Assembly: GCF_007570935.1 (NCBI RefSeq)
Contig: NZ_VLLR01000001.1
Location: 1-64,000 of the forward strand
Length of the DNA: 64,000 bases
Origin: Lactobacillus sp. LL6
GTDB lineage: Bacteria; Bacillota; Bacilli; Lactobacillales; Lactobacillaceae
Direction: 5' to 3'
The stretch's first letter is position 1. Each line of letters opens with the position of its first letter. Below the pieces are notes generated by a model that saw only the letters and a program-made list of their open reading frames with translations, was not told where the DNA came from and did not search any database. Shown here in pieces: positions 36,147-44,512 of this stretch. The position numbers and the translations under genes are program-made.

Positions 36147-37322
36147 TTAGTGAAGCATTCCATGTAATACTGGCAAGAACCAAATCCAGAAAATACAACT
36201 GGCTGCAAAGACTACAGTAGAAATGGCAACAGAACTAGCACCTTCTTTGACATAAATGTTATAACGACTAGAAATAATAATTCCAGAAAATGCAGGTGGT
36301 AAACCAGTAGCCAAGCAAAGCATTGAAATTTTCATTGGATCACTACCCATTCCGCAGATATAAGCAGCAGCTACAATTACGGCTGGAGTGAAGAATAAAC
36401 GATAGAAAGTATTCCAAATACCTTCTTTATCAATTGTGAATTTAACTGTTGATAGTGCAAGACCAGCAGCTAAAACTGCAACTCCGGCATTTGCTTTAGC
36501 AATTAAATCGAAAGTTGGTGCCCATGAATTTGGAATGTGAATTCCAATTAAAACAAAGATAACTGCAAGAAGAGGAGCCGCTGCAACTGGTTGTTTAACC
36601 GCATTTAAAATAGCTCTCAAAGTAGGATTCATCTTTTTAGCTTTATTATTTTCGCCAGCATGATCATGCATTTCAGCTCGAACTAAGTCAATTTCACGAT
36701 CAAGTCCTTTTTCGCCGAGTGCTTTTGCTTCTTCATCTGTAACAGGCACGCCGTCAGGAATATCGCGTGAAATAGCTTTTTCTCCGGGTTTTCTTCCGGG
36801 AATTGTGACAGTGGTAGTTTTAGTGGATGTATTTTTAGCTACTTCATGACGTGTTTTTTCTTGTCCTTTTTCAACTAATGCAAGTCCAATTGGAATAGTA
36901 ATAGCATTAACTACAATAGAAACTATTCCTATAACTAGGTTGGTGGTGGTATTGTTACCATAGATTGGGTCAAGTACCGCAAATCCTAAAAATCCAATAG
37001 TAGGTGAACCAGCAATCAACGCACAAACAGCAGCTTCTTGAGTATTACGGTGGAACATTTTTCTATCAAGAAAATAGCTTAGCATGAACAATCCTGTTAC
37101 ACCAAATACAGAAATTAAAGTTAAGACTATATCTTGTGCAAACATTGAGCGTGTAGCCTTTACAATAGAGATAAACAACGCAGCAGGAAGGGCAATATTT
37201 AGAACTAATTTATTTAACCCTTGCCTTTGGTCATTATCAAAGAAACGAAATTTACCGCACAGATATCCTAAAATCATAATGACAAGGATTGGAACGATGT
37301 CATTGATAAGTATGCTAGTCAT
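36147..37322 (-). CDS. AEC-family transporter (auxin efflux carrier/malate permease type)
   Basis: AEC proteins carry organic acids such as malate. The start chosen is ATG 37322 with AAGGAG upstream. The 391 residues form about ten helices. A charged cytoplasmic loop of about 70 residues (about 160-235) is long for the family. It is divergent from oxc, which suggests a role in oxalate or another dicarboxylate; this rests on position only. The gap 35896-36146 downstream shows no gene. Confidence 0.85.
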   Translation of the reverse strand: MTSILINDIVPILVIMILGYLCGKFRFFDNDQRQGLNKLVLNIALPAALFISIVKATRSMFAQDIVLTLISVFGVTGLFMLSYFLDRKMFHRNTQEAAVCALIAGSPTIGFLGFAVLDPIYGNNTTTNLVIGIVSIVVNAITIPIGLALVEKGQEKTRHEVAKNTSTKTTTVTIPGRKPGEKAISRDIPDGVPVTDEEAKALGEKGLDREIDLVRAEMHDHAGENNKAKKMNPTLRAILNAVKQPVAAAPLLAVIFVLIGIHIPNSWAPTFDLIAKANAGVAVLAAGLALSTVKFTIDKEGIWNTFYRLFFTPAVIVAAAYICGMGSDPMKISMLCLATGLPPAFSGIIISSRYNIYVKEGASSVAISTVVFAASCIFWIWFLPVLHGMLH

Positions 37323-37561
37323 AATTATCTCCTTATCAAACAATACAGTTCCTTAGACTTAATAAGTATTGAAATAATGCCATTAAGCTTATAGAGCTAA
37401 TATAAAATAAACCTATTCATGCTAACCATAGTCTCATTTATAAGGGAATACAAATAAAATGAATTACAAGTGCAAAGGCTTGAAAAGCATTTTTAAAAAG
37501 ATTACAGTAGCGTTGAAGTAGTGGCTATATTTTATCGTGTATTATTGAAAGAAGGATTATT

Positions 37562-39262
37562 ATGGCCGATGAAACCAAATTTTCAGGGGCAGATTTACTT
37601 ATTGATGCTTTGCAAGCAAATGGTTTGCACAATATCTATGGTGTTGTAGGTATTCCTGTAACTGACTTTGCAAGACTAGCTCAAATTAAGGGAATGAAAT
37701 ATTACGGCTTTAGACGTGAAGACTCCGCTGTTGATGCTGCAGCTGCAGCTGGTTTTTTAACTGGAAAGCCTGGCTTGGCATTGACAGTTTCTGCGCCAGG
37801 GTTTTTAAATGGGATTGCCGCATTAGCTCAAGCAACTGAAAACTGTTTTCCATTAATTATGATTTCAGGTTCTTCTGATCGTCACATTATTGATTTAAAT
37901 AGGGGCGATTATGAAGGTATGGATCAATACAACATTGCAAAACCATTTTGTAAGGCTGCTTACCGAGTTGACCGCGCACAAGATATGGGATTAGCTGTAG
38001 CTCGTGCAATTAGAACTGCAGTAAGTGGTCGTCCCGGCGGTGTATATTTGGACTTGCCGGCTGCAACTATTACTGATATGGCGACAAAAGAAGAAACCGG
38101 AATTTATAAATTAGTTGACCCAGCTCCAAAACAATTACCTTCTGATGAAGCAATCAATCGTGCTGTTAAACTTTTGAAGAACGCTAAGCGTCCTTTGATT
38201 TTACTTGGAAAAGGTGCCGCATATGCTAGAAGTGAAGATGAGATTAAGGAATTAGTTGAAGAAACTGGTATTCCATTTTTACCAATGTCTATGGCTAAGG
38301 GATTGCTTCCTGATACTCATAAATCTTCTGCAGTTGCTGCAAGATCACTTTCACTTAATAATGCAGATGTAGTCTTATTAGTTGGGGCAAGACTTAACTG
38401 GATGCTTTCAAATGGGGAATCACCATTATTTGCAGAAGATGTAAAGTTCATTCAAGTAGATATTGATGCTACTGAATTTGATTCAAACCGTAAAATCTCA
38501 GCTCCGCTTCAAGGAGATATTAAGTCAGTATTAGAAAAATTAGTTCCGGCTGTTAAAAAAGCTGGTGTTCAAGCTCCACAAGATTGGCTTGATAGAATTG
38601 AACAAGATGTTGAGAAAAATGATGCCAAATTCTCAGCTAGAATTGAAGCATCCTTTACTGCTCCGAAATTTGGTTATTATGGAACAATCGAGCCGATTAA
38701 TCAATTATTCCAAAAACACCCAGATACATACTTAGTAAGTGAAGGGGCAAATACTTTGGATATCGGTCGTGACCTTATTAATATGAACTTACCACGCCAT
38801 AGAATTGATACTGGTACTTGGGGCGTGATGGGAATTGGCTTAGGCTATGCGATTGCTGCAGCTGTTGAAACTGGAAAGCATGTAATTGCACTTGATGGTG
38901 ATAGTGCTTTTGGTTTTGATGGAATGGAAATGAGTACAATTTGTCGTTATAATTTGCCAATTACTGTTGTAGTTGTTAATAATGGCGGAATCTACAATGG
39001 AATTGACCAAGTGGTTCCAGATCAGCCAGGTCCAACGCAATTGAATGATAATGCTCATTATGAGTATCTTTCTAAGGCTTTTGGTGGAAATAGTTACTTT
39101 GTAACTAATCACGATGAAATGATTAAAGCATTAAATGAAGCTTATGAAAGTGGCAAACCAAGCCTTATTAATGCACAAATTGCTCCTACAATGGGGAAAG
39201 AATCTGGTCATATTGGTAATTTGAATCCAAAACTTGATTTAAATCCAAAAGATAATTTGTAA
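37562..39262 (+). CDS. oxc: Oxalyl-CoA decarboxylase
   Basis: Oxc is a thiamine-diphosphate enzyme that converts oxalyl-CoA to formyl-CoA and CO2, giving acid tolerance and oxalate use. The 566 residues show the family start YGVVGIPVTDFARL, the catalytic Glu in GFRREDSAVDAAA and PGFLNGIAALAQATENCFP. The ThDP/Mg motif is GDSAFGFDGMEMSTICRYNLP with NNGGIYNG. It matches the Oxalobacter enzyme over its whole length from memory. The partner gene frc (formyl-CoA transferase) is not adjacent or elsewhere in the window. Confidence 0.93.
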   Translation: MADETKFSGADLLIDALQANGLHNIYGVVGIPVTDFARLAQIKGMKYYGFRREDSAVDAAAAAGFLTGKPGLALTVSAPGFLNGIAALAQATENCFPLIMISGSSDRHIIDLNRGDYEGMDQYNIAKPFCKAAYRVDRAQDMGLAVARAIRTAVSGRPGGVYLDLPAATITDMATKEETGIYKLVDPAPKQLPSDEAINRAVKLLKNAKRPLILLGKGAAYARSEDEIKELVEETGIPFLPMSMAKGLLPDTHKSSAVAARSLSLNNADVVLLVGARLNWMLSNGESPLFAEDVKFIQVDIDATEFDSNRKISAPLQGDIKSVLEKLVPAVKKAGVQAPQDWLDRIEQDVEKNDAKFSARIEASFTAPKFGYYGTIEPINQLFQKHPDTYLVSEGANTLDIGRDLINMNLPRHRIDTGTWGVMGIGLGYAIAAAVETGKHVIALDGDSAFGFDGMEMSTICRYNLPITVVVVNNGGIYNGIDQVVPDQPGPTQLNDNAHYEYLSKAFGGNSYFVTNHDEMIKALNEAYESGKPSLINAQIAPTMGKESGHIGNLNPKLDLNPKDNL

Positions 39263-39283
39263 CTAAAAATGAAATTTAAGGTA

Positions 39284-39319
39284 AAAAAAGAAGCATTTCA
39301 TGTCGAAATGCTTCTTTTT
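39284..39319 (+). terminator. Terminator after oxc
   Basis: AAGAAGCATTTC/GAAATGCTTCTT stem plus T run. Confidence 0.9.
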
Positions 39320-39358
39320 CTTTCCCTAGTCCTTATGATGAATGGTTATGAGATAGAA

Positions 39359-39715
39359 TTAGTCCTTAACGAGGTCTTTTGCATTAAGCCATTCAGATTT
39401 GTTAACGCGAACTAATTTCTTTCCGTTGACTTTCTTAGTGGCTTTAGCAGTCCAGGTAGTCCCCATCTTGATAGTTTTTGAAGTTTTTTTAGCATCTTTA
39501 TTGTAAACAGAAACAGTTTGCTTCTTAGTATCTTGAACAACTACGAAAACTTTATCACCTTTTTGAATAGCAGGGTTAGTTGGCATATCTTCTGCTTGAG
39601 TAAGCTTAGGAGCTGGTGCTAAAGTAGCAGCACTAACTTCAACTGTGCTTGAAGCTAAACTTAAACCAAGAACCAAACCTGAAACTACTGTGATAACTTT
39701 CTTCATGTTCAACAT
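39359..39715 (-). CDS. Secreted SLAP-like small protein (paralogue B)
   Basis: The 118 residues have a signal peptide (cleavage near VSAA) and one SLAP-like module, DMPTNPAIQKGDKVFVVVQD and VYNKDAKKTSKTIKMGTTW, ending SEWLNAKDLVKD. GAGGT lies before the ATG. It is nearly identical in layout to the protein at 35542. The two copies flank the AEC-oxc pair, on the same strand as each other. Confidence 0.75.
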   Translation of the reverse strand: MLNMKKVITVVSGLVLGLSLASSTVEVSAATLAPAPKLTQAEDMPTNPAIQKGDKVFVVVQDTKKQTVSVYNKDAKKTSKTIKMGTTWTAKATKKVNGKKLVRVNKSEWLNAKDLVKD

Positions 39716-39831
39716 AATAATAACCTCGTCTTTCTATCTCATTCACCTGACAACTATATTATATAACTTTAGTTATTTAATGCAAGGGAAAATCCCGAAA
39801 AAATAAAGATTATTTTTAAAAACAGTGTTTT

Positions 39832-40590
39832 TTAATCGCTAAAGTATTGAAGGATATCGTCTTCAGTTAATTTTTCCTTTTCGGAATTTTTAACATCTAA
39901 AACTATTTTTCCGTTATTTAAAATAATGATTCGATTGCCATATTTTAAAGCATCTTTTAACTGATGTGTTATCATTATGCAAGTTAAATGTTGCTGGGTT
40001 ACAGTTTTGTTGGTTAATTCTAATAATTGATGGCTAGTGTTAGGATCAAGGGCTGCAGTATGTTCATCGAGCAAAAGAAGTTTTGGCTTTTTAATAGTTG
40101 CCATTAAAAAACTGAGCGTTTGTCGTTGACCTCCTGAAAGACTGCCGACAAAAGTATTAAGTCTATCACTTAAACCGTTAGGCAATTGAGCAGTCTCTTT
40201 TTTTAATTCATTTAAGTGTTTTTCTAAACCTCTCAAACGCAAACGGCGCTTTTGCCCACGTTGAGTAGCTAGAAGTAAGTTCTCTGCTACTGTCATTCTA
40301 GGAGCAGTTCCCATTTTAGGATCTTGAAAAACTTGTGAGATATATTTTGCTCGTTTAACTTCTGATAAGTGGGTAATATCTTGATTATCTAATAAGACTT
40401 TTCCACTAGTTGGAAAAAGTGAACCATTAATAATATTAAGCAAAGTAGATTTTCCAGCACCATTTGTTCCAAGTAAAGTTACAAAATCGCCGTCCTCAAG
40501 ATTTAGGTTAATGTTTTTTAAAATCTTTTTTTCTTCACTGGTTCCCACATTAACTGTAGTAGTAATATTTTGCAGGTTTAATGTACTCAT
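39832..40590 (-). CDS. ABC transporter ATP-binding protein (TrpZ-type)
   Basis: The ATPase of a three-gene importer-like system. The 252 residues show Walker A GTNGAGKSTLLN near 43, signature SLSGGQRQTLSF near 148, Walker B LLLLDEHTAALDP near 170 and an H-loop. It overlaps the permease gene by 4 bases. The system resembles the putative tryptophan transporter TrpXYZ of streptococci (PF04392 type). Confidence 0.9.
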   Translation of the reverse strand: MSTLNLQNITTTVNVGTSEEKKILKNINLNLEDGDFVTLLGTNGAGKSTLLNIINGSLFPTSGKVLLDNQDITHLSEVKRAKYISQVFQDPKMGTAPRMTVAENLLLATQRGQKRRLRLRGLEKHLNELKKETAQLPNGLSDRLNTFVGSLSGGQRQTLSFLMATIKKPKLLLLDEHTAALDPNTSHQLLELTNKTVTQQHLTCIMITHQLKDALKYGNRIIILNNGKIVLDVKNSEKEKLTEDDILQYFSD

Positions 40591-41486
40591 GGTTTTTCAA
40601 TTCCTTTCTTAAGTAGTTTTTTTAAATGAAATTTTTGCTGGAGTAAAGGAAGCATCATACAAATTGCTAAAATAATTGCTGAAATAAGTTTGAAATCATT
40701 AGTACTAAATCCGAGTTGTAATACTAAAAGTAAAACTAAGCGATAAAGGATACTTCCAATAACGACTGCGACTAATCGGGCAGTTAAAGTTAAATTCTTT
40801 CCGTACACAACTTCCCCAATAATTATTGCAGCCAGACCAATAACCATTGTTCCAATTCCCATGTTAACGTCAGCGTAACCGCCATTTTGTGCAAGAAGAC
40901 CGCCTGCTAATCCAATCAAACCATTTGATACCATTAATCCTAAGATTTTCATATTATCAGTATTAATACCAATTGAACGCGCCATCTTTTCATTATCACC
41001 AGTTGCAATAAAAGCTTGTCCTAAATCTGTATTAAGAAAAATTGCCAGCAAAATAACGATAATAACTGCAAAAATTAAACCAATCATAATAGTAGGAAAA
41101 TTCGTTGGTAATTTGTCTAAAAACTTTTCATTTAATACTGTAGCTTGATTAAGTAGTCCAACGTTAGCCTTTCCTAATATACGCAAGTTCACTGAATAAA
41201 CACCAGTCATGGTTAAAATACCAGCTAAAAGAACAGGAATCTTTCCTTTTGTATAAAGTAATCCTGTTACACTTCCAGTAATCATCCCAGCAATAAAAGA
41301 AAGCAAGGTAGCAAGCCATGGATTAACACCATGAACAATAGAACTTACGCAAATAGCAGCCCCAAATGGGAATGTTCCTTCTACAGTCATATCTGGGAAG
41401 TTAAGAATTCTAAAAGATAAGTAAAGACCTAATGCAAGGATTCCCCATAATAATCCTTGACCGATAGTAGATGTAACTAGATTCAT
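40587..41486 (-). CDS. ABC transporter permease (TrpY-type, branched-chain-like)
   Basis: The 299 residues have about eight to nine helices with the start GQGLLWGILALGLYLSFRIL, typical for permeases of the branched-chain amino acid superfamily that partner PF04392 binding proteins. It overlaps both neighbours by 4 bases, indicating coupled translation of all three. Confidence 0.88.
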   Translation of the reverse strand: MNLVTSTIGQGLLWGILALGLYLSFRILNFPDMTVEGTFPFGAAICVSSIVHGVNPWLATLLSFIAGMITGSVTGLLYTKGKIPVLLAGILTMTGVYSVNLRILGKANVGLLNQATVLNEKFLDKLPTNFPTIMIGLIFAVIIVILLAIFLNTDLGQAFIATGDNEKMARSIGINTDNMKILGLMVSNGLIGLAGGLLAQNGGYADVNMGIGTMVIGLAAIIIGEVVYGKNLTLTARLVAVVIGSILYRLVLLLVLQLGFSTNDFKLISAIILAICMMLPLLQQKFHLKKLLKKGIEKP

Positions 41487-42475
41487 TTAATAATACTTCC
41501 TTTCTTTTTAGCAGCTTTTAAAATTGAATCTGGAATACTAATTCCTAATTCTTTAGCAGTTTTTAAATTTATAACAGTTTCATATTGATGAACAGTTTGA
41601 ATAGGCATGTTTTCAGGCTTTTTGCCTTTGAGAATTTCAGCGGTCATTTTTCCAGTTAAAACTCCCATATCGAATTGACTGACTGCTCTTGTTGCTAGTC
41701 CTCCAGATTTAACCATCGTATCAGCTGCTGGAAAAACTGGAATCTTGGCATTATTAGTTGCTTTAAGTAGAGTAGAAATGGCAGAAGCAACTGTATTGTC
41801 AGTTGGAATATACACAGCTTGTACTTTGCCAGCCATAGTTTGAGCAACTTGTTCGATATCGTTAGTAGAAGTAATAGTGTAAGGTTTAACTGTTAGGCCT
41901 TGTTTTTGAGCTAGTTTTTTAAATTCACGCGCTTCTCCAGTTGATGAATCATCACTTGAGGTATAAATTATGCCGATATTTTTTAAATTTGGCATGATTT
42001 CTTGGATAAGTTTTAATTGTTCAGATAAAGGTTGCTGGTCTTTGACACCGGTAATTTTTCCGCCGGGATATTTTAAGCTTTTGACAAGACCAGTTCCAAC
42101 TGGGTCACTTACTCCTCCCATAATTACAGGAGTAGAGCCACTTTCATTAGCTAAAGATTGAACAGCAGGTGTAGCAATTCCAATGACGGCTTGAGCATTT
42201 TTATTTTGAAATTGGTCACTCATTGACTTTAAATTGCTTTGGTCATTTTGAGCATTTTGAAAAATAATATGCAAATTTTTTCCATTGATATAGCCTTCAT
42301 CTTTTAAGCCTTGAACTATTCCGTCATGAATCTGATCCAGTGCTGGGTGGCTCATTGTCTGCAAGATTCCGACAGTAGGGGTAGCAGCTTCTTGATTTTT
42401 TTTATTGATTTCACTGACAAAAGCCACGATTAAAAAAGCAAAAAGCCCGATAATTGTTGCAATTAGTCGTTTCAT
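41483..42475 (-). CDS. ABC transporter substrate-binding protein (TrpX-type)
   Basis: A secreted or membrane-anchored binding protein, probably for tryptophan or a related compound. The start chosen is ATG 42475 (MKRLIATIIGLFAFLIVAF) with GGGAGGA upstream; the longer frame runs into a terminator hairpin. The 330 residues have an uncleaved-looking signal helix, then VGILQTMSHPALDQI and GTGLVKSLKYPGGKITGV, features of PF04392. There is no lipobox cysteine. The leader upstream holds two terminators and alternative hairpins. Confidence 0.88.
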   Translation of the reverse strand: MKRLIATIIGLFAFLIVAFVSEINKKNQEAATPTVGILQTMSHPALDQIHDGIVQGLKDEGYINGKNLHIIFQNAQNDQSNLKSMSDQFQNKNAQAVIGIATPAVQSLANESGSTPVIMGGVSDPVGTGLVKSLKYPGGKITGVKDQQPLSEQLKLIQEIMPNLKNIGIIYTSSDDSSTGEAREFKKLAQKQGLTVKPYTITSTNDIEQVAQTMAGKVQAVYIPTDNTVASAISTLLKATNNAKIPVFPAADTMVKSGGLATRAVSQFDMGVLTGKMTAEILKGKKPENMPIQTVHQYETVINLKTAKELGISIPDSILKAAKKKGSIIK

Positions 42476-42492
42476 AGTTTTCCTCCCAAAAC

Positions 42493-42557
42493 AAAAAGGC
42501 AAGTTCTGTGTGCAGAACTTGCCTAAAACAAAACCCGCACTAAGTAGTTGTGCGGGT
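42493..42557 (-). terminator. Tandem terminators in the trpX-type leader
   Basis: The first terminator on the minus strand is CCCGCAC (42550-42556)/GTGCGGG (42534-42540) with TTTTGTTTT. The second is AGGCAAGTTCTG/CAGAACTTGCCT (42497-42524), a perfect 12-base stem with T5. Both lie between the leader and the gene start, so they act as attenuators. Confidence 0.85.
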
Positions 42558-42578
42558 AAATTATGATGGAAATTTTTA

Positions 42579-42644
42579 CCAGCACAGATTGCGAACTAAA
42601 GAGGTCGAATCTGTGCCAAAGACATAGTTTCAACCTAGTGCTGG
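42579..42644 (-). promoter_or_regulatory. Alternative RNA structures in the trpX-type leader
   Basis: GCACAGATT (42608-42616) pairs with AATCTGTGC (42582-42590). CCAGCAC (42638-42644), at the end of the small leader frame, pairs with GTGCTGG (42579-42585). The two pairings exclude each other. The same 3' strand can also pair with the 5' arm of the first terminator (TGTGC.GGTAAA against TTTACC.GCACA, one mismatch). No T-box sequence is present. Confidence 0.7.
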
Positions 42645-42679
42645 AATTGCCAACGTTTGTTAATAGTAAAACTAATCAT
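42635..42679 (-). CDS. Possible leader peptide of the trpX-type operon
   Basis: The 14-codon frame MISFTINKRWQFQH ends in TAG inside the regulatory hairpin. AAAGGA lies 10 bases before the ATG. It holds one Trp codon, five codons before the stop. This would suit tryptophan-dependent stalling, but one codon is weak evidence. It may be a chance frame in an RNA sensed in another way. Confidence 0.5.
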   Translation of the reverse strand: MISFTINKRWQFQH

Positions 42680-42759
42680 AGTAAAAATTTCCTTTCGTAT
42701 CTGATAGTTTAGATTTTATAGATTGTTGAATTAGATGTCAACAAGAAATTATAAGAAAA

Positions 42760-42789
42760 AACGATTCAGGAATGAATTTCTGAATCGTT
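42760..42789 (-). terminator. Terminator after the 226-residue secreted protein gene
   Basis: AACGATTCAG/CTGAATCGTT stem; T-rich on the minus strand. Confidence 0.85.
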
Positions 42790-42800
42790 GAGTTGTGTTT

Positions 42801-43481
42801 TTAATTATAGCGAAGTATGCGAGATGTAACCATATGAGAAGGTCTAGGGTAGGATTTTAAGTCTTGCGCCGATATCCAATAATCTGTTCCCTTGACTCGA
42901 TAAGAATAGGTATTTTGGTTTGGTAAAATATTTGTATCATTAATGATTAGTTTTTGTCCACTTTTATATGTTTTAGTAGTTTGTTCACCTAATTTGTTCC
43001 AAGTGCGAGCTACTTTTTCTATACGTGGCTTTATTGTTACAGTTGCTTCGGTAGACATTAAACTATAACCATCAATTGTTTTCACATTAACACATTTTAT
43101 GTATCCTTTGTTACCGATACTGTAATAATAATCATTGTTTATTTTTTTATATGTTAACCAGTAAGCAGGTCGATTACCATTTTCAAGTTTTCCATAAAAG
43201 TAATATCTTTTTGCTTTTTGAATAGGCTCTATTTTACCTTTTATTGTTAACTTCTGGGATTTTTTTATAAGGGCTTTTTTGCCTTTATATTTCTTTAGCC
43301 TTTTTCCATTTTTATCATAGACATAGGAGTTATGATTCAAGCGCAATTTAACGGTAGTTTCTTTAGTGCTTGCAGCAGAAGCAGAAACGTAGTTAGAGTT
43401 GTTAGTGTTAATTGCAACTACGGATAAGCTTCCTAGGGCAAGTGCCGTTGCTCCGATGATGATTTTTTTATTTAATTTCAT
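42801..43481 (-). CDS. Secreted SLAP-like protein
   Basis: The signal peptide MKLNKKIIIGATALALGSL ends near SASA (about residue 36). The mature 190 residues are basic and contain LNHNSYVYDKNGKRLKKYKG and later YSYRVKGTDYWISAQDLK, typical of SLAP-domain repeats (PF03217) that bind cell-wall polymers. GGAACAACA before the ATG gives a weak site. It stands alone between terminators. Confidence 0.8.
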   Translation of the reverse strand: MKLNKKIIIGATALALGSLSVVAINTNNSNYVSASAASTKETTVKLRLNHNSYVYDKNGKRLKKYKGKKALIKKSQKLTIKGKIEPIQKAKRYYFYGKLENGNRPAYWLTYKKINNDYYYSIGNKGYIKCVNVKTIDGYSLMSTEATVTIKPRIEKVARTWNKLGEQTTKTYKSGQKLIINDTNILPNQNTYSYRVKGTDYWISAQDLKSYPRPSHMVTSRILRYN

Positions 43482-43714
43482 TGTTGTTCCTCTTAAAGGT
43501 TACTACCATAACAAATATTAATACTTTTTTGACTATACTGTCATTATACAACGACTTTGTGAACTTTATGAGACGTTTATGTTAACGTTTTCTAAAGATG
43601 GGTAAATAAGCTTTAACTTCTAAGAAATATTAACCTGCTTAATCTCAGCTAGTTTTTTCTATTATTGTTATAATTTAGTTTTGAGAAATGACGAATAAGA
43701 AGGGAGATCATTTA

Positions 43715-44422
43715 GTGAAATATAAACAGATAATTTTTGATGTTGATGATACTTTAATTGATTTTGCTGCAACAGAGGATTATGCACTTCATAGTTTATT
43801 TAATAAGAATCGCTGGCAATTAACACCTGAGCTTCAACGCCAATATCATGCCTATAATCAAGGTTTGTGGCGTCAACTTGAACAAGGTGAAATTACTTAT
43901 GAAGAATTAAGTGAAAAAACATTCCATGATTTTATTAAAGAAAACTTTGACTTAGAAATAGATGGATTAAAAGCGATGGAAGAATATCGTTCATATTTTG
44001 GTGAAGCACATAAGCTTCTACCGGGAGTTGAAGATACCTTGAAGTTTGCTAAGAAGCAAGGATATAAATTGACTGTGCTTAGCAACGGGGAAAAGTTTAT
44101 GCAGCGACATCGCTTAGAGCTTGCAGGGATTAAAGATTACTTTGACTTAATTGTGACTTCTGAAGAAGCGCATTATTCTAAGCCTGATGAACATGCTTTT
44201 GATTATTTCTTTAGCAGAACAGAGATTAGTCCCGATCAGACGATCTTTTTTGGAGATGGTCTTCAATCGGATATTTTAGGTGCAGAAAAGTATGGCTTTG
44301 ATAGTGTTTGGTATAATCATCGCCATCGTAAAAACACATTAAACTTGCATCCCTTATTTGAAGTAGAAAATTATCCGCAATTTGTTAAGTTAATGCAAAA
44401 TGACTTTGAAAAGAAGTATTAG
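43715..44422 (+). CDS. HAD-family phosphatase (YjjG-like)
   Basis: A HAD hydrolase of the YjjG/YfnB group, which removes phosphate from nucleotides. The start chosen is GTG 43715 with AGGGAG upstream; ATG 43688 has no site. The 235 residues show motif I IFDVDDTLIDF, motif II LTVLSNG, and motif IV FFGDGLQSDILGA. The last 30 bases (up to the TAT before the stop) recur at 51591-51620, at the far end of the next island. Confidence 0.92.
   Translation: MKYKQIIFDVDDTLIDFAATEDYALHSLFNKNRWQLTPELQRQYHAYNQGLWRQLEQGEITYEELSEKTFHDFIKENFDLEIDGLKAMEEYRSYFGEAHKLLPGVEDTLKFAKKQGYKLTVLSNGEKFMQRHRLELAGIKDYFDLIVTSEEAHYSKPDEHAFDYFFSRTEISPDQTIFFGDGLQSDILGAEKYGFDSVWYNHRHRKNTLNLHPLFEVENYPQFVKLMQNDFEKKY
44390..44419 (+). 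repeat. 30-bp direct repeat, left end of the NRPS-like island
   Basis: The end of the HAD gene, 29 of 30 bases identical to 51591-51620. It includes TGACTTTGAAAAGAAGTAT. Confidence 0.8.
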
Positions 44423-44454
44423 ATAATATTATAGAAATACATTTATATTGAAAA

Positions 44455-44504
44455 AAATCATTGATAATCTAGATTATATTGAATCTTGATATATCAATGA
44501 TTTT
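44455..44504. terminator. Bidirectional terminator between HAD and MFS genes
   Basis: AAAATCATTGATA/TATCAATGATTTT stem with T-rich flanks on both strands. Confidence 0.8.
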
Positions 44505-44512
44505 ATTTTTAT

